NCBI RefSeq assembly: GCF_001021065.1
Contig: NZ_CP011546.1
Coordinates: 1,240,001-1,304,000, forward strand
Length of the DNA: 64,000 nucleotides
Direction of reading: 5' to 3'
Origin: Corynebacterium uterequi
Lineage (GTDB): Bacteria; Actinomycetota; Actinomycetes; Mycobacteriales; Mycobacteriaceae
This document shows, piece after piece, positions 29,303-40,639 of the stretch (within the stretch, counting starts at the first letter, position 1; each line of letters begins with the position of its first letter). A program made the translations under genes and the position numbers. The notes beneath the pieces are model-generated. The model had not been told where the DNA came from and did no database searches. It worked only from the letters and a program-made list of their open reading frames with translations.

Positions 29303-30402
29303 GCCTGTGCCTCGTTGGGAGAGGTGATCGACGCATAAGCGCCGCGGAGTTCGTCGAGGCTCGGGCCCTCGATGCGGGTCATGACACCCACTTCTCCGTC
29401 GAGCGCGACGAATCGAATAGTCCCGGCCCGATTCTTCTTATCCCGAGTCATGACGGTGTACAGGTCGTCGAAACGCCCCGGCTCGTAGCCGGTGGGCAGG
29501 CCAACGGAGCGGAGAATGCGGCGATGGCGCTCCACCAGATCTGCCGAAATAAGGCCTCGCCCGCGGGCGAGCTCGGCCGCGAACATCATGCCCACGGCGA
29601 CGGCGCTGCCGTGACGCCACCGGTAGTTCTCGTAACGCTCCACTGCATGGCCGAACGTGTGCCCGTAGTTGAGGATCTCCCGCAAGCCGGACTCCTTGAG
29701 GTCCTGGCCAACTACTCGGGCCTTAACGCTCACCGAACGGGCGACGAGGTCGGCTAGCCGATCACCGACGGTGAGGCAGCCAGCCGGATCCTCTTCGTAG
29801 TGGGCAAGAATCTGCTCATCAGCGATGAAACCCGTCTTGATGATCTCTGCGCTGCCGGCCACCAAGTCGCTAGCCGGCAGAGTGTGAAGCCGCGCCAGGT
29901 CGATGAACACGCCGATGGGTTCGTGGAACGCTCCGACGAGGTTCTTGCCCGCTTCGGTATTGATACCGGTCTTTCCGCCCACGGCCGCATCCACCATGGC
30001 AAGCAGAGTGGTCGGTACCTGGATGACGTCGATGCCACGCATCCATGCCGCCGCCACGAAGCCGGCTAGGTCGGTCGCCGCTCCCCCGCCCAGGCCAATA
30101 ATCAGGTCCTGGCGTCCGAAGGCGGCCGCTCCCAGGGCGTCCCAGAGGCGCCCGGCGGTCGCTAAGGTCTTGCCGTCCTCGGCGTCGGGGATCTCAAGAC
30201 ACGTCACCTTCACACCAGCGTCCTGGGCCAGCGCCGCGCTCAGCTCGCGGGCCGCGTCGGCGAGCGGCGGCTGGTGCACAATAGCCACCCGAGTCGCGGG
30301 GTGGTCAGCCACCAGCGCTGCAATCTTGGCGTCGAGGTCCTGGCCGATGAGCACGTCATAGGGGCGGGGTCCGTTGACCGTAATCGTCGTCACGATGGGC
30401 AC
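29299..30402 (-). CDS. aroB: 3-dehydroquinate synthase
   Basis: Second shikimate step, NAD- and Zn-dependent cyclisation of DAHP. The 367-residue protein has the NAD-binding [22 protein letters not shown], the signature [18 protein letters not shown], and metal ligands in [13 protein letters not shown] and the later [11 protein letters not shown]. It starts 8 nt after aroK and overlaps aroQ by 4 nt. Full length and unremarkable. Confidence 0.97.
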   Translation of the reverse strand: MPIVTTITVNGPRPYDVLIGQDLDAKIAALVADHPATRVAIVHQPPLADAARELSAALAQDAGVKVTCLEIPDAEDGKTLATAGRLWDALGAAAFGRQDLIIGLGGGAATDLAGFVAAAWMRGIDVIQVPTTLLAMVDAAVGGKTGINTEAGKNLVGAFHEPIGVFIDLARLHTLPASDLVAGSAEIIKTGFIADEQILAHYEEDPAGCLTVGDRLADLVARSVSVKARVVGQDLKESGLREILNYGHTFGHAVERYENYRWRHGSAVAVGMMFAAELARGRGLISADLVERHRRILRSVGLPTGYEPGRFDDLYTVMTRDKKNRAGTIRFVALDGEVGVMTRIEGPSLDELRGAYASITSPNEAQA

Positions 30403-30410
30403 ACCATTCT

Positions 30411-30950
30411 TTAGAAGGATTCCAGGAAGGAGAGGATGTCGGCGACGAGCTGCTGCGGTGATTTATCGTCGCTGCGCAGGCGGTATCCCGCCACCTCGTG
30501 ATAGTAGGGCTCGCGGGTGGCGATGAGGTTGCGATAGTGCTCTAGCGGATCATCGGCGTCGAGCACCGGCCGGGTTCCTTCGTCGCGGGTGCGGCGGTAG
30601 CCTTCCTCGGCGCTGACATCGACCCACACGACAGTATGGCCGGTCAGCAGAGCCCGGGTTGAGTCGGTGAGGACGGCCCCACCGCCGAGGCTGAGGACGC
30701 CGCCCATCTGGAGAGCGTCGGCGATGACTTCCGCCTCCAATTCGCGAAAGCGCGGTTCGCCGACCGCGGTGAACAGCTCCCCGCAGGTCATCCCGTGCCT
30801 TTTCTCCAGCAAGAGATCGGAGTCTACAAGCGGGAGGTTGAGGGTGCGCGAAAGGCGACGTCCGATGGTGGACTTTCCGGCTCCGGGCGGGCCTACCAGC
30901 ACCACACGCGGGGCGGAATGGCAGGACCGGGTTGCAGCCTGAGGGATCAT
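30411..30950 (-). CDS. aroK: Shikimate kinase
   Basis: Phosphorylates shikimate at O3 with ATP. I start at ATG 30950 (179 residues), with GGAGATGGGAAAG upstream; the open frame continues to 31121 inside aroC, but that part is Arg-rich out-of-frame sequence. The P-loop [15 protein letters not shown], shikimate-site residues in [19 protein letters not shown] and the adenine-lid Arg in [10 protein letters not shown] are all present. It lies between aroC and aroB. Confidence 0.96.
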   Translation of the reverse strand: MIPQAATRSCHSAPRVVLVGPPGAGKSTIGRRLSRTLNLPLVDSDLLLEKRHGMTCGELFTAVGEPRFRELEAEVIADALQMGGVLSLGGGAVLTDSTRALLTGHTVVWVDVSAEEGYRRTRDEGTRPVLDADDPLEHYRNLIATREPYYHEVAGYRLRSDDKSPQQLVADILSFLESF

Positions 30951-30964
30951 GACTTTCCCATCTC

Positions 30965-32167
30965 CTAGAAGGTCAAACGGGTGGCGACGTAGGCCTGGTA
31001 CGCCGCAATGGAGCGAGTGATCTCGGCCAGCGAATCGCCGCCGAACTTGTGAAGAACCGCCCGGGCGAGAACAAGGGCCACCATGGCTTCGGCGACGACG
31101 GCGGCGGCGGGGACGGCGCACACGTCGGAGCGCTGGTGGATGCCCGTCGCGGCGGAACCGTCCGCCATGTCCACGGTCTTCAATGCACGCGGAACGGTAG
31201 AGATCGGTTTCATCGCGGCTCGTACGCGCAGCGGTTGCCCGTTGGTCATCCCGCCTTCCAGACCGCCGGCGCGGTTGGTCAATCGGGTGACTCCGTCGGC
31301 GCTGCGAACCATCTCGTCGTGTGCTTCGGAACCACGACGGCGGGCTTCTTCGAAGCCATCGCCGATCTCTACTGCCTTGATCGCCTGAATGCCCATGAGA
31401 GCGGCGGCGAGCTGGGCGTCAAGGCGTTCGTCGCCCGACACGTGCGAACCCAAGCCGATCGGCAGCCCGGAGACCACCACCTCGACGATGCCGCCGAGGG
31501 TATCCCCGGCCTTCTTGGCGGCGTCGATCTCGGCGATCTGGGAGGCTTCGGCGGCGCTGCTGAAGGCGCGGGTAGGACTGGCGTCGATGGCGTCGATGTC
31601 CGCTGCGGTGGGTGCGGGACCCTCGTAGGGCTCGGAACGGCCGATGGAGATGACGTGAGAGACGATCTCCACGCCGAGCGCTTCCCGAAGAAAGTTGCGA
31701 GCGACGGTGGCGGCCGCTACCCGGGCGGCGGTCTCGCGGGCCGAGGAGCGCTCAAGGATGGGGCGAGCGTCATCGTGGCCGTACTTCACCATGCCGGCGA
31801 AGTCGGCGTGTCCGGGCCGAGGCCGAGTCAGCTTCGCGCCGCGGCCGGAGTTCATGGCCGCGGCCACCTCCGGGTCCGTCATATCCAACGGGTCCGGGGA
31901 CATGATGGTCGTCCACTTCGGCCATTCGGAATTGCCGATGATGATCGAGATGGGGCTTCCCAGGGTACGGCCGTGGCGGATGCCAGTTAGCAGGGTGAGG
32001 TCGTCCGCTTCGAACTTCATTCGAGCCCCGCGGCCATATCCAAGACGACGGCGGGCTAGCTGATGACCGATCTCTTCGGCGGTGACAGGCACCCCAGCGG
32101 GCATATTTTCAATCAAGGCCACGATGCCTCGGCCGTGGGATTCTCCGGCGGTCGTCCAACGCAACAT
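30965..32167 (-). CDS. aroC: Chorismate synthase
   Basis: Last shikimate step, FMN-dependent elimination of phosphate from EPSP to give chorismate. The 400-residue protein has the three family signatures: [20 protein letters not shown] at the start, [20 protein letters not shown] and [19 protein letters not shown]. It probably leads aroC-aroK-aroB-aroQ. EPSP synthase and DAHP synthase genes are not in the window. Confidence 0.97.
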   Translation of the reverse strand: MLRWTTAGESHGRGIVALIENMPAGVPVTAEEIGHQLARRRLGYGRGARMKFEADDLTLLTGIRHGRTLGSPISIIIGNSEWPKWTTIMSPDPLDMTDPEVAAAMNSGRGAKLTRPRPGHADFAGMVKYGHDDARPILERSSARETAARVAAATVARNFLREALGVEIVSHVISIGRSEPYEGPAPTAADIDAIDASPTRAFSSAAEASQIAEIDAAKKAGDTLGGIVEVVVSGLPIGLGSHVSGDERLDAQLAAALMGIQAIKAVEIGDGFEEARRRGSEAHDEMVRSADGVTRLTNRAGGLEGGMTNGQPLRVRAAMKPISTVPRALKTVDMADGSAATGIHQRSDVCAVPAAAVVAEAMVALVLARAVLHKFGGDSLAEITRSIAAYQAYVATRLTF

Positions 32168-32215
32168 AGGGATTATTATCGCACGAGGTCTTACGCCGGC
32201 GACTATCGCCCGGCT

Positions 32216-32620
32216 TCACCAGCATCCTCCAGCCACTGCCCCAATAAGCATCGCTGGGCCGTGTGGAGTGCCAGCTTGAGGGCGGCCGGATGCCGCGAGC
32301 CCGGATATCGCCCCGATGAGTGAGGAAACTATCACCGCGCGCAGTACACCGAGCGGCCCACCGAACGCAGCTACGAGAATGCCCAACGGCACGGCTAGTT
32401 TAAGGTCTCCCCCACCGATGCCGCCGCGTCTGGCCGCCACGGCCGCGTAGAGTACTGGCCACCCCAGGCCGACGAACCACCCCGGGTCCCACAGCAGCGC
32501 GCAGAGGCAGGCCGCCACACCTGGCGGCAGGGTGAGCCCGTTGGGCAGTCGGAGACTACGAATATCACTGATGCTCAGGGCTGCTGCCCAGCCAGCGAGG
32601 ACAAGGATGCTTAGGCTCAT
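32216..32620 (-). CDS. Short prepilin peptidase (A24 family)
   Basis: A 134-residue, very hydrophobic protein with about four membrane segments. Both catalytic aspartates of the A24 (TadV/PilD) family are visible: D19 in SISDIRSLRLPNG and D72 in GGIGGGDLK. The N-terminal methylase domain of PilD is absent, as in minimal actinobacterial members. It would cleave type IV-like prepilin leaders at the cytoplasmic membrane. No pilin or tad gene is in the window, so its substrate is elsewhere or it is a relic. It lies between aroE and aroC, as in related genomes. Confidence 0.85.
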   Translation of the reverse strand: MSLSILVLAGWAAALSISDIRSLRLPNGLTLPPGVAACLCALLWDPGWFVGLGWPVLYAAVAARRGGIGGGDLKLAVPLGILVAAFGGPLGVLRAVIVSSLIGAISGLAASGRPQAGTPHGPAMLIGAVAGGCW

Positions 32621-32638
32621 GTCCGCTGAGCCTAAGGC

Positions 32639-33460
32639 CTAGATCCCGAGGTCCTCCTCCAGCGCCGAGCGCATCTGTGGATAAGGTGCCTTGCGGCCAG
32701 TGAAAGCCTCGAATTGTGGACAGGCTTGGTGCACGAGCATGGCATGTCCACCCACGGTGCGATAGCCATTCGCCGCGGCGTGGACGGTCAGCGGGGTGGG
32801 CCAGGGGTCATAGATGACATCGAGGATCGGGGCGTGGCCAAGGTCGCGCTCGTGTCCCTTGACAGCCGCAGCGGGAACGGTGGAAATGACGACGTCGGCC
32901 TGCCGGCTCGCCGTGGCCAGATCGGCGTCGAAATCCACGAACTGTGCGGTGATGCCGCAGGTCTCAAGCAGCTCACTAAGCTCTGCTTCACGGTCGGAGC
33001 GGTTGACGATGGTGACGTCGCGGCATCCTCGCTCAGCCAGAGCCCACAGCGCCGGCCGGGCGGTTCCGCCGGCGCCCACCACCACAGCGCTAGTGATCCC
33101 TACCGCGCCAAGAAGCTCGTCCAGGCAACCGAGCACGCCCACGCCATCGGTGTTGTCGGCGTACCACCCGTCGCCGGTGCGCACGAGGGTGTTGGCCGCC
33201 CCGATCACCCGCGCGCGCTCGGAGGCGTCGTCGGCGAGCGCCAGCGCCTCAAACTTGCCTGGCATGGTCACGGAGAACCCGGCGAAGCTCGCATCGGACT
33301 CTTCGACGGTTCGGCGCACGTCGTCGGCGCGGGTCTCGATGCGCAGGTACTCCCAGTCGGTCAAACCCAACGCCCGATAGCCGGCGTTGTGGATTAGTGG
33401 GGACCGGGAGTGGTGAATGGGCGAACCCAGGACGGCGGCGCGGTGGCGGATCGGAGTCAC
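32639..33460 (-). CDS. aroE: Shikimate dehydrogenase
   Basis: NADP(H)-dependent reduction of 3-dehydroshikimate to shikimate. The 273-residue protein has the shikimate-binding HHSRSPLIHNAGYRAL near residue 16, the catalytic Lys in TMPGKFEA (usually VTxPxK), ADNTDGVG near 118, and the nucleotide motif VVGAGGTARPALWAL. The start is GTG. It follows mltG by about 56 nt. The Gly before the catalytic Lys is slightly unusual for strict AroE and could mark a quinate/shikimate variant. Confidence 0.93.
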   Translation of the reverse strand: MTPIRHRAAVLGSPIHHSRSPLIHNAGYRALGLTDWEYLRIETRADDVRRTVEESDASFAGFSVTMPGKFEALALADDASERARVIGAANTLVRTGDGWYADNTDGVGVLGCLDELLGAVGITSAVVVGAGGTARPALWALAERGCRDVTIVNRSDREAELSELLETCGITAQFVDFDADLATASRQADVVISTVPAAAVKGHERDLGHAPILDVIYDPWPTPLTVHAAANGYRTVGGHAMLVHQACPQFEAFTGRKAPYPQMRSALEEDLGI

Positions 33461-33516
33461 GGGGTCGTCCTTCTTTCTTCGGCGGCGTTCGGTGGCGGGT
33501 AGTGATCGGGGTTTGG

Positions 33517-34686
33517 TTACCGGTTGGAGTCTAGGACGCCGCTGTCGAAGGCCTGCTGTTGGGCTTCGTTGTGGGCTTCCAGCGAGCTGTTGAAGATGGT
33601 CGTCCCGTCCTTGTCCACTGTGACGAAGTAGAGCCAGTCACCTTCCGCCGGGTTCTCCATGGCACGGATCGCTTCCTCGCTCGGGGATGCGATGGGGGTT
33701 TGCGGCAAGCCGTCCGAAGCGTAGGTGTTCCACGGCGTGACGCGCTCCCGGTCCGCGTCGGTGGTAGCGGTCTCCACGGTCTCAAGGTCGTAGTTGACGG
33801 TCGAGTCCATCTGAAGCCGCATGGGCAGCTCCAGGCGGTTGAGGATGACGCGAGCGACCTTGTCGAACTCGCCGGCCGGTGCTTCCCGTTCCACGATTGA
33901 CGCCGCGGTGAGCAGCTCATAGGGGGTCAGATTGATGGCCTTCGCCCGATCGACGATGCCAGTGTCGTTGTACACCTTCGTCGATCGTGTGAGCAGATCG
34001 GTGAGGATCTCCTGCGCGGACATGCCGGGATTAACGACATACTGGCCGGGGCTAATGAGCCCCTCCAGGCGCTTCGGGTCATCCCCGCGCGCCCGGATCG
34101 GTTCCAGCGCCCACTCGGGGGCGCCGAGCTCTGCGGGGTCGACGGTGGCCGCCACCCGCTCCAGATCGGCCGCGGTGACACACCCGTCGTTGCCGGTCAC
34201 GCTGCACGCCACCTGGGAGATCTGCGTGTAGATACCGAAGCGGACGTCGCCGTTCGTCAGGTGTAGATCCATCAAGGTCATGCCGGGGTTGACGTTGAGC
34301 ATGTCGATCTTATTGTCCGGGTTGGTCAACACGTCGACGGCGGCCTCGGCGCCCATCCCCTCCCGGAGGCGATAGAAACCCGGGTACACCTCGTGCGACT
34401 TAATGTTCAACGAGGCGGCGGTGAGGAACTCGGAGGCGCTGTCGACGATGCCCTTGTTCTCCAGCTCGGGGGCGATCTCGCTCAGCGTCGAGCCCTCCGC
34501 AACCTCGACGAGGACCTCGGCGCCTTGGCCTTTCCCAGGCCCCGGGAGTGCCAAACTCACGCCGAGAACCGCGATGACTCCGACGAGCAAGATGAGAGCC
34601 GCGGAGATGAACGCAGTTCCGCGCTGTTGGGGCTTGGAGTGGCGCCCACGCCGACGCCGGCGATGAGCTCGATGATTATGCTTCAT
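33517..34686 (-). CDS. mltG: Endolytic murein transglycosylase MltG
   Basis: Membrane-bound lytic transglycosylase that trims nascent peptidoglycan and sets glycan length. The 389-residue protein has a very basic cytoplasmic start, one membrane helix at about residues 24-48 ([21 protein letters not shown]), and an extracytoplasmic YceG domain with [12 protein letters not shown] holding the catalytic Glu, [17 protein letters not shown] and the terminal [14 protein letters not shown]. Its start overlaps the ruvX stop by 11 nt, which links the two in translation. Confidence 0.95.
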   Translation of the reverse strand: MKHNHRAHRRRRRGRHSKPQQRGTAFISAALILLVGVIAVLGVSLALPGPGKGQGAEVLVEVAEGSTLSEIAPELENKGIVDSASEFLTAASLNIKSHEVYPGFYRLREGMGAEAAVDVLTNPDNKIDMLNVNPGMTLMDLHLTNGDVRFGIYTQISQVACSVTGNDGCVTAADLERVAATVDPAELGAPEWALEPIRARGDDPKRLEGLISPGQYVVNPGMSAQEILTDLLTRSTKVYNDTGIVDRAKAINLTPYELLTAASIVEREAPAGEFDKVARVILNRLELPMRLQMDSTVNYDLETVETATTDADRERVTPWNTYASDGLPQTPIASPSEEAIRAMENPAEGDWLYFVTVDKDGTTIFNSSLEAHNEAQQQAFDSGVLDSNR

Positions 34687-35206
34687 CGGCGGTTTCTTCC
34701 TCTTCCATACGGGCCAGCGCCATCTTTCGGGCGTCGAGCCAGGATTGCAGGATCTCGACGGCCGCGACCTGATCGATGATCGACTTACTGTTCTTGGCCT
34801 TCACTCCGACCGCTTGCAGAGCGCTCATCGCGGTCACCGTGGTGAGGCGCTCGTCGGCGAAGCGGATGGGGATCGGGGTACCGGCGTTAGTCAGGCGGCG
34901 ATTCAGCCGGAAGGCAATCTCCTTGGCGTGCTTCACGCTCGCCGAGCCATTGCCCTTGAGGTCGCGGGGCAGCCCGACGATGATCTCCACCGCGTCATAC
35001 TCGGCGATGATCTCAAGCAGGCGGTCGATATCGCCCTTGTCCCGATCCTTGAAACCGGTCTCCCGGCGGACTGTCTCCACCGGGGTAGCGAGCACGGCCG
35101 AGCGGTCAGAGGAGGCTACGCCGATGCGGACCGTGCCGACATCGAGCGCGATCCGCCGACCGTCGCCGGGGTCCTGCTCGCCTGGGGTATCCGGGGTCGG
35201 CTTCAT
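34676..35206 (-). CDS. ruvX: Putative pre-16S rRNA nuclease (RuvX/YqgF)
   Basis: RNase H-fold protein thought to complete 16S rRNA 5' maturation. The 176-residue product has the metal-binding strand [17 protein letters not shown] near residue 18, [13 protein letters not shown] in the middle and [12 protein letters not shown]. The last acidic stretch (about residues 165-176) is disordered in appearance. Located between alaS and mltG, the common bacterial order alaS-ruvX-mltG. Confidence 0.93.
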   Translation of the reverse strand: MKPTPDTPGEQDPGDGRRIALDVGTVRIGVASSDRSAVLATPVETVRRETGFKDRDKGDIDRLLEIIAEYDAVEIIVGLPRDLKGNGSASVKHAKEIAFRLNRRLTNAGTPIPIRFADERLTTVTAMSALQAVGVKAKNSKSIIDQVAAVEILQSWLDARKMALARMEEEETADEA

Positions 35207-35283
35207 TGCCCTCCTTTGTTGGACATCTGACTATGTAACCAATTCGTTATTTTAACCGGTTACTGCCCGACCCCGATAATGGA

Positions 35284-37944
35284 CTAGCTGAGAGTTTCCA
35301 CAATGGCGGCGAAACCGGCGTCGATCCCGCCCGGCTCGGTGCCAGATCCCTGCGCCATGTCCGGCTTTCCGCCGCCGCGACCGCCGACGTACTGGCCGAA
35401 TACCTTAACCAGCTCACCCGACTTCACCCCCGCGGCGACGGCCTCCGGAGTGGCGGCCACAATGAAGGGGACCTTGTCACCGTCGGCGCTGGCGAGCACC
35501 ACAACGCCGGAGGTACCGGCCAGCTTGCCACGCAGATCGGTAGCGAGGATTCGCAGGTCACCGCCGGAGATGCCATCGGGCACGCGGACGGCAACGAGGG
35601 TGTGCGCACCCACCGTGGTCTGCTCGGACAGCAGCGACGCGGCGTTGGACAACAGTTGGGCCTGGCGAAGGGTAGCGATCTCCTTCTCGGCGGCCTTGAT
35701 CCGCTCCGCCATCTGCTGGATGCGATCAGGCAGCTCGGCGGACTTCACCTTGAGCTCACCGGCCAGAGCCGACGCCAGCGCCGACTCGGCGGAGAAGTGC
35801 TGGAATGCGGCCATGCCCGAGTAGGCCTCGACGCGGCGGGCACCGGAGCCGACCGAGCCTTCAGAGAACACGGCGATGGGCCCAATCTCCGCGGAGGTGG
35901 CGACGTGCGTGCCGCCACACAGCTCACGGGAGAAGTCGCCACCGATCTCGACAACGCGCACCTGAGAACCGTAGTTCTCGCCGAATAGCGCCATGGCGCC
36001 CATCTTCTTGGCCTCGTCGAGGGAGGTTTCCACGGTGTTGACCGTGAAGTTGGCGTCCACCGCCTGGTTGGTGATGGTGGCCACCTCGCGCAGCTGCTCG
36101 TCGGTGAGGGCCTCAGTGTACTGGTAGTCGAAGCGCAGGTAGCCGGGGCGGTTGAGCGAGCCGGCCTGGACGGCGGTGGGGCCGAGCACCTGGCGTAGCG
36201 CAGCGTGAATGAGGTGGGTGCCGGAGTGCGCCTGGGTCGCGCCGTGGCGCCAGGTGGCGTCGACGGTGGCGGTGACCTTGTGGCCGAGCTCAATGCCGCC
36301 GGAGACGACGGTGGCCTTGTGGATCCACAGCTTCTTGCCGATCTTCTGCACGTCGGTGACGTCAAGGACCGTATCTCCGGCGACGAGCTGACCGCGGTCG
36401 CCCATCTGTCCGCCGGACTCGGCGTACATCGGGGTGGCGTCGAGGATAACCTCCACCGCGTCGCCGGCGGCAGCGCTGGTCGCAGACACACCGTCGACGA
36501 CCAGGCCAATCACGGTGGCCTCGCCACTGAGATCGGTGTAGCCGAAGAACTCGGTCGGGTTGTTATCCACCCACTCGCGGTAGATGGACTGATCGGTGTG
36601 GCCGTGCTTCTTGGCGGCGTTGTCCGCCTTGGCGCGGGCCCGCTGGGCCGCCATGGCCTTGTCGAACTCGACCATGTCCACCTTGAGGCCGGCCTCGGCG
36701 GCCATCTCAACGGTGAGGTCGATGGGGAACCCGTGGGTATCGTGCAGCTCGAAAGCCTCCGCACCGCCGAGTACGGTCTTGCCGGAGTCCTTCAGCGCCG
36801 CGGCGGCCGAGTCGAACAGCTGCGTGCCGGATTCGAGGGTCTTGAGGAACGCCTTTTCCTCGGTGATGGCGACGCGGATGATGCGCTCCCGGTTCTCTGT
36901 GATCTCCGGGAAGGACGGGGTCATCGTGTCCATGATCGTGTTCATGAACACCTCCAGGGCGGGTCCGGTGGCGCCGAGGATGCGAGCGGAGCGAATAATG
37001 CGTCGCATGAGGCGGCGCAGGATGTAGCCACGGCCCAGGTTCGACGGGGTCACGCCGTCGAGGATGAGCATCATGGCGGTGCGGGAGTGATCGGCGATGA
37101 CCCGGAAGCGGATATCGTCGTCCTGCTTGGCGCCGTAGGCCGCGCCGGTGACCTGCTGTGCGGCGTCGATGACCGGCCGCAGCAAGTCCGTCTCGTAGAC
37201 GTTGTCCACGCCCTGCAGGATGCACGCGACGCGCTCAACACCCATGCCGGTATCGATGTTCTTCTTGGGCAGCTCCCCGACGATCTCGAAGTTGCCCTTC
37301 TTGTCGCCAGGTCCACGCTCGAACTCGGTGAAGACCAGGTTCCAGATCTCCATGTAACGGTTGTCGTCGGCCTCCGGCCCGCCGTCGGCGCCGTACTCCG
37401 GGCCGCGGTCGTAGTAGATCTCCGAGCACGGGCCGGCCGGGCCGGGAATGCCCATGGACCAGTAGTTGTCCTCCATCCCCATGCGCTGGATCCGCTCGGC
37501 CGGGATGCCGACCTCCTTGTTCCAGATCTCCGCGGCCTCATCGTCGTCGAGGTACACCGTCACCCACAGCCGCTCGGGGTCCAGGCCCAACCCGCCGTCG
37601 TCCACCGGCTTGGTCAGCAGGTCCCAGGCGTAGTGGATGGCTTCACGCTTGAAGTAGGCGCCGAAAGAGAAGTTGCCCGCCATCTGGAAGAACGTGTTGT
37701 GGCGGGTGGTGATGCCTACCTCGTCGATGTCGAGGGTACGCACGCACTTCTGGATGGAGGTGGCCGTTCCGTTCTTAAAGGGCGGCGTCTCCTGGCCCAG
37801 GAAGTAGGGCTTAAACGGCACCATGCCGGCGTTGACGAACAGCAGCGTCGGGTCATCCAGAATCAGCGAGGCGCTGGGGACCGCGGTGTGGCCGTTGTCG
37901 ACGAAGTGCTGGGTGAACCGTTCCCGGATCTCATGGGTCTGCAT
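35284..37944 (-). CDS. alaS: Alanyl-tRNA synthetase
   Basis: Charges tRNA-Ala. The 886-residue protein has the class II catalytic core (HTEIRERF-like start, [24 protein letters not shown]), an editing domain with the zinc ligands [11 protein letters not shown] and [13 protein letters not shown], and a C-terminal coiled-coil plus C-Ala domain ending in [15 protein letters not shown] prefer ATG 37944, with GGAAGG about 11 nt upstream, to an in-frame GTG at 37956 that nearly touches that site. It is followed by ruvX and mltG. Confidence 0.97.
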   Translation of the reverse strand: MQTHEIRERFTQHFVDNGHTAVPSASLILDDPTLLFVNAGMVPFKPYFLGQETPPFKNGTATSIQKCVRTLDIDEVGITTRHNTFFQMAGNFSFGAYFKREAIHYAWDLLTKPVDDGGLGLDPERLWVTVYLDDDEAAEIWNKEVGIPAERIQRMGMEDNYWSMGIPGPAGPCSEIYYDRGPEYGADGGPEADDNRYMEIWNLVFTEFERGPGDKKGNFEIVGELPKKNIDTGMGVERVACILQGVDNVYETDLLRPVIDAAQQVTGAAYGAKQDDDIRFRVIADHSRTAMMLILDGVTPSNLGRGYILRRLMRRIIRSARILGATGPALEVFMNTIMDTMTPSFPEITENRERIIRVAITEEKAFLKTLESGTQLFDSAAAALKDSGKTVLGGAEAFELHDTHGFPIDLTVEMAAEAGLKVDMVEFDKAMAAQRARAKADNAAKKHGHTDQSIYREWVDNNPTEFFGYTDLSGEATVIGLVVDGVSATSAAAGDAVEVILDATPMYAESGGQMGDRGQLVAGDTVLDVTDVQKIGKKLWIHKATVVSGGIELGHKVTATVDATWRHGATQAHSGTHLIHAALRQVLGPTAVQAGSLNRPGYLRFDYQYTEALTDEQLREVATITNQAVDANFTVNTVETSLDEAKKMGAMALFGENYGSQVRVVEIGGDFSRELCGGTHVATSAEIGPIAVFSEGSVGSGARRVEAYSGMAAFQHFSAESALASALAGELKVKSAELPDRIQQMAERIKAAEKEIATLRQAQLLSNAASLLSEQTTVGAHTLVAVRVPDGISGGDLRILATDLRGKLAGTSGVVVLASADGDKVPFIVAATPEAVAAGVKSGELVKVFGQYVGGRGGGKPDMAQGSGTEPGGIDAGFAAIVETLS

Positions 37945-38013
37945 GCGCGACGACACCTTCCATGCGTTAAGAAGTCAAAAATCGTCTTGAGTGTAGCAAG
38001 CGACAGCCGATAG

Positions 38014-39378
38014 CTAGGCCCCAGTGCCCCGCACGATGCTGCGCAGCCGGGAGACCAGCCCGGCCAGCCGCGATTCCTGACCATGGTCGGTGGGTACGTA
38101 GTAGACGGCGTCTTCCAACCCGTCGGGGATGTAGCGCTGCTCCACCACTGCGCGGGGATCGTTGTGGGGATAGACGTAGCCGACGGCATTGCCCATCTTC
38201 TTCGCGGCCGCGTAGTGACTATCGCGCAGGTGCGCGGGAACCGGCGCCGACTTGCCGGCGGCAACGTCCTCTTGGGCCTTGTTGATCGCCGCGTACACCG
38301 CGTTCGACTTCGGCGCCGTCGCCAGGTGCACGGTGGCCTGGGCCAGCGGCAACCGGCCCTCGGGCATCCCAATGAAGCTGACGGCCTCGGCGGCGGACAC
38401 AGCGACCTGCAGGGCTGTCGGATCCGCCATGCCGATGTCCTCCGAGGCGAGGATAACCAGCCGGCGGGCGATGAACCTCGGGTCCTCGCCGGCCTCGATC
38501 ATCCGGGCCAGGTAATGCAACGCGGCGTCGACGTCCGAGCCGCGCATGGACTTGATGAAGGCGCTGACGATGTCGTAGTGCTGGTCACCGTCGCGGTCAT
38601 AGCGCACGATGGCCCGGTTGACGTTCTCACGCACCGTCTCCACCGTGAGCGTCTCCCCCGGTTCGACGGCTTCCGCGGCGGCCTCCAGATAGGTCAGGCT
38701 GCGGCGGGCGTCTCCCCCGGCGAGTAGGACGATCTGGTCGATGGCGGCGTCATCGACCGCCACCTTTCCCGCCAGGCCGCGGTCGTCGGCGATGGCGCGG
38801 CGCAGCACCGACGCCACCTCCTCGGGGGCCAGCGACTCTAGCTGCAGCAGCAGCGAACGGCTCAGCAGCGGCGACACCACCGAGAACGCCGGATTCTCCG
38901 TGGTGGCCGCTACCAACAACACGATGCGGTTTTCCACCGCACCGAGCAACGCGTCCTGCTGCGACTTGGAGAAGCGGTGGACCTCGTCGATGAAGAGCAC
39001 CGTTCGCTCATCCCGGGCAAGGTCGCGCCGGGCCTGGTCGATGACCTCGCGGACCTGCTTCACCCCGGAACTCAGCGCGGACAGGGCCACGAAGTTCTGC
39101 CCCATGGCGGAGGCGATGAGCGAGGCGATCGTCGTCTTTCCCGTGCCCGGCGGGCCGTAGAGGATAACCGAGGCCTCACCTGAGCCCTCGATGAGCCGAC
39201 GCAGCGGCTTGCCCTCAGCAAGCAGGTGGCGCTGACCAGCCACTTCCGAAAGGTCCCGGGGCCGCATGCGGGCGGCCAGCGGGGCCGACGGGCCGGCCTG
39301 GAAGAACGCCGATCCCCTCGCCCCGGCGGGGGCCGACGAAGCGGGAGCGAATAAGCCGTCCTGCAGATCCTCACTCAT
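38014..39378 (-). CDS. rarA: Replication-associated recombination protein A (RarA/MgsA)
   Basis: AAA+ ATPase related to clamp loaders and RuvB that acts at stalled replication forks. The 454-residue protein has Walker [16 protein letters not shown] near residue 75, Walker [21 protein letters not shown], sensor 1 [14 protein letters not shown], and the C-terminal helical part with [24 protein letters not shown], typical of the MgsA tetramerisation region. It ends 57 nt before the alaS region and starts 2 nt after the kinase-like gene. Confidence 0.95.
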   Translation of the reverse strand: MSEDLQDGLFAPASSAPAGARGSAFFQAGPSAPLAARMRPRDLSEVAGQRHLLAEGKPLRRLIEGSGEASVILYGPPGTGKTTIASLIASAMGQNFVALSALSSGVKQVREVIDQARRDLARDERTVLFIDEVHRFSKSQQDALLGAVENRIVLLVAATTENPAFSVVSPLLSRSLLLQLESLAPEEVASVLRRAIADDRGLAGKVAVDDAAIDQIVLLAGGDARRSLTYLEAAAEAVEPGETLTVETVRENVNRAIVRYDRDGDQHYDIVSAFIKSMRGSDVDAALHYLARMIEAGEDPRFIARRLVILASEDIGMADPTALQVAVSAAEAVSFIGMPEGRLPLAQATVHLATAPKSNAVYAAINKAQEDVAAGKSAPVPAHLRDSHYAAAKKMGNAVGYVYPHNDPRAVVEQRYIPDGLEDAVYYVPTDHGQESRLAGLVSRLRSIVRGTGA

Positions 39379-39380
39379 GG

Positions 39381-40604
39381 TTAGGCCTCCGGATCCTGTG
39401 CCAGGCGCGCACTGACGATCCGGGCAAACTCAGCGACGCAGCCGTCGCCAGGTTCCGTGCCCAGCGCCGCGAACCGAGCCAGCGCGGAGAAGGTCTCGTA
39501 CAGGTCCAGTCGCATCATCCGTTGCTCAGCGGAGAACTCCTTGTCCGCGGCGGGCAGCAACAGCTCCGAGGGCTCGCCGGCATCCTGGTCGTCGTCGCCG
39601 GCGTCGAGTGCCGCCGTGTCCAAGGCCGTGAGCGCCCCTGCCAGCGACCCGTAGTGCATGAGGGCCACCGAGGAACAGGCCCACCCCACCAAGGCGGCGA
39701 GGATGTTGCTGTGAAGATAGTCGGCCCGGGTGGCCGTCGGCCACACCGTACGGACCTCGTTGACCCAGCTGCGCAGGAAGACATCCGTTTCCTCGTCGGT
39801 GAGCGGCTGAGTGCCCAGGTACTGCGGGAAGCCGCCGATGACGCAGGCGAGATCAAAGGTCACGTCGCGGAAGTCCGCCCATTTATAGTCGAGGAACTTC
39901 ACCCGCTGCGTGGCGATGATGTTGTCCGGCGACAGGTCAAAGGGTGTGAAGGCCCGCGCGCGGGTGGAGCTGAGCTTGCGCACTGCCCGGTCGGCCAGGG
40001 TGTGCACCGCCGCCGGGACTGCCACTCCTGAGCGCTGCAGGATGTCGGTGCCGAGGTCGATGGCCGGAACCAGGGAGCGATCGCGCAGGTCATAGGCCGC
40101 CTCAGCCTCCGGGTGGGCGGTGAGCATCCGACTCAGCAACACCCGGAAGTGCTCCTCGCGGCCGGCGGTGGCGGCGTGCATCCGCCCCAATGCAACTCCC
40201 AGGTCGCGGACGATCTGCCGGCGCGCCGTCGGGTCGGGGCGGCTGAGCAGCGATGCCAGGGTGTCACCGTCGCCGACGTCGGTGAGCACGATGAGCCGAT
40301 CGGTGATGTCGTGGGCCAACAGCGTTGGCCCGGGCTGGTGCTGCGGAGCCAACGACGTGGTGAATTGGTAGGCGGCCACCTCGCGGCACAGGGTGGCATC
40401 GTCGAGGATGTCGCCGGTCTCCGGGACGTACTTCAGGATGACCGAGCGGTGCGGGAACAGCGGTTGGTTCGCCACCCGGATCCGGAACACTTCCGCCGAC
40501 CCGGAGCCCGAGAGCCGCTCCGGCTCGCTGAGCCGTTGCACGCCGCCGAAGCGGTGGCGTAGGAGCCGCTCTGCTTTCGCGATGATCTCCGAGCTGCTCG
40601 GCAC
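39381..40604 (-). CDS. APH/choline kinase-like phosphotransferase
   Basis: A 407-residue cytoplasmic protein with a protein-kinase-like (aminoglycoside phosphotransferase) fold. A Gly-rich start [11 protein letters not shown], a Lys in SVILKYVPE, the catalytic loop [12 protein letters not shown] with its Asp and Asn, and the metal-site strand [17 protein letters not shown] are visible. The alpha-helical C-terminal part, about residues 270-407, is less typical. Such genes sit beside rarA or aspS in several corynebacteria, so a housekeeping substrate is more likely than drug resistance. Substrate unknown. Confidence 0.75.
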   Translation of the reverse strand: MPSSSEIIAKAERLLRHRFGGVQRLSEPERLSGSGSAEVFRIRVANQPLFPHRSVILKYVPETGDILDDATLCREVAAYQFTTSLAPQHQPGPTLLAHDITDRLIVLTDVGDGDTLASLLSRPDPTARRQIVRDLGVALGRMHAATAGREEHFRVLLSRMLTAHPEAEAAYDLRDRSLVPAIDLGTDILQRSGVAVPAAVHTLADRAVRKLSSTRARAFTPFDLSPDNIIATQRVKFLDYKWADFRDVTFDLACVIGGFPQYLGTQPLTDEETDVFLRSWVNEVRTVWPTATRADYLHSNILAALVGWACSSVALMHYGSLAGALTALDTAALDAGDDDQDAGEPSELLLPAADKEFSAEQRMMRLDLYETFSALARFAALGTEPGDGCVAEFARIVSARLAQDPEA

Positions 40605-40639
40605 GACGATGATGGCCTCCTGGGTCGGTCGGCGGGGTG

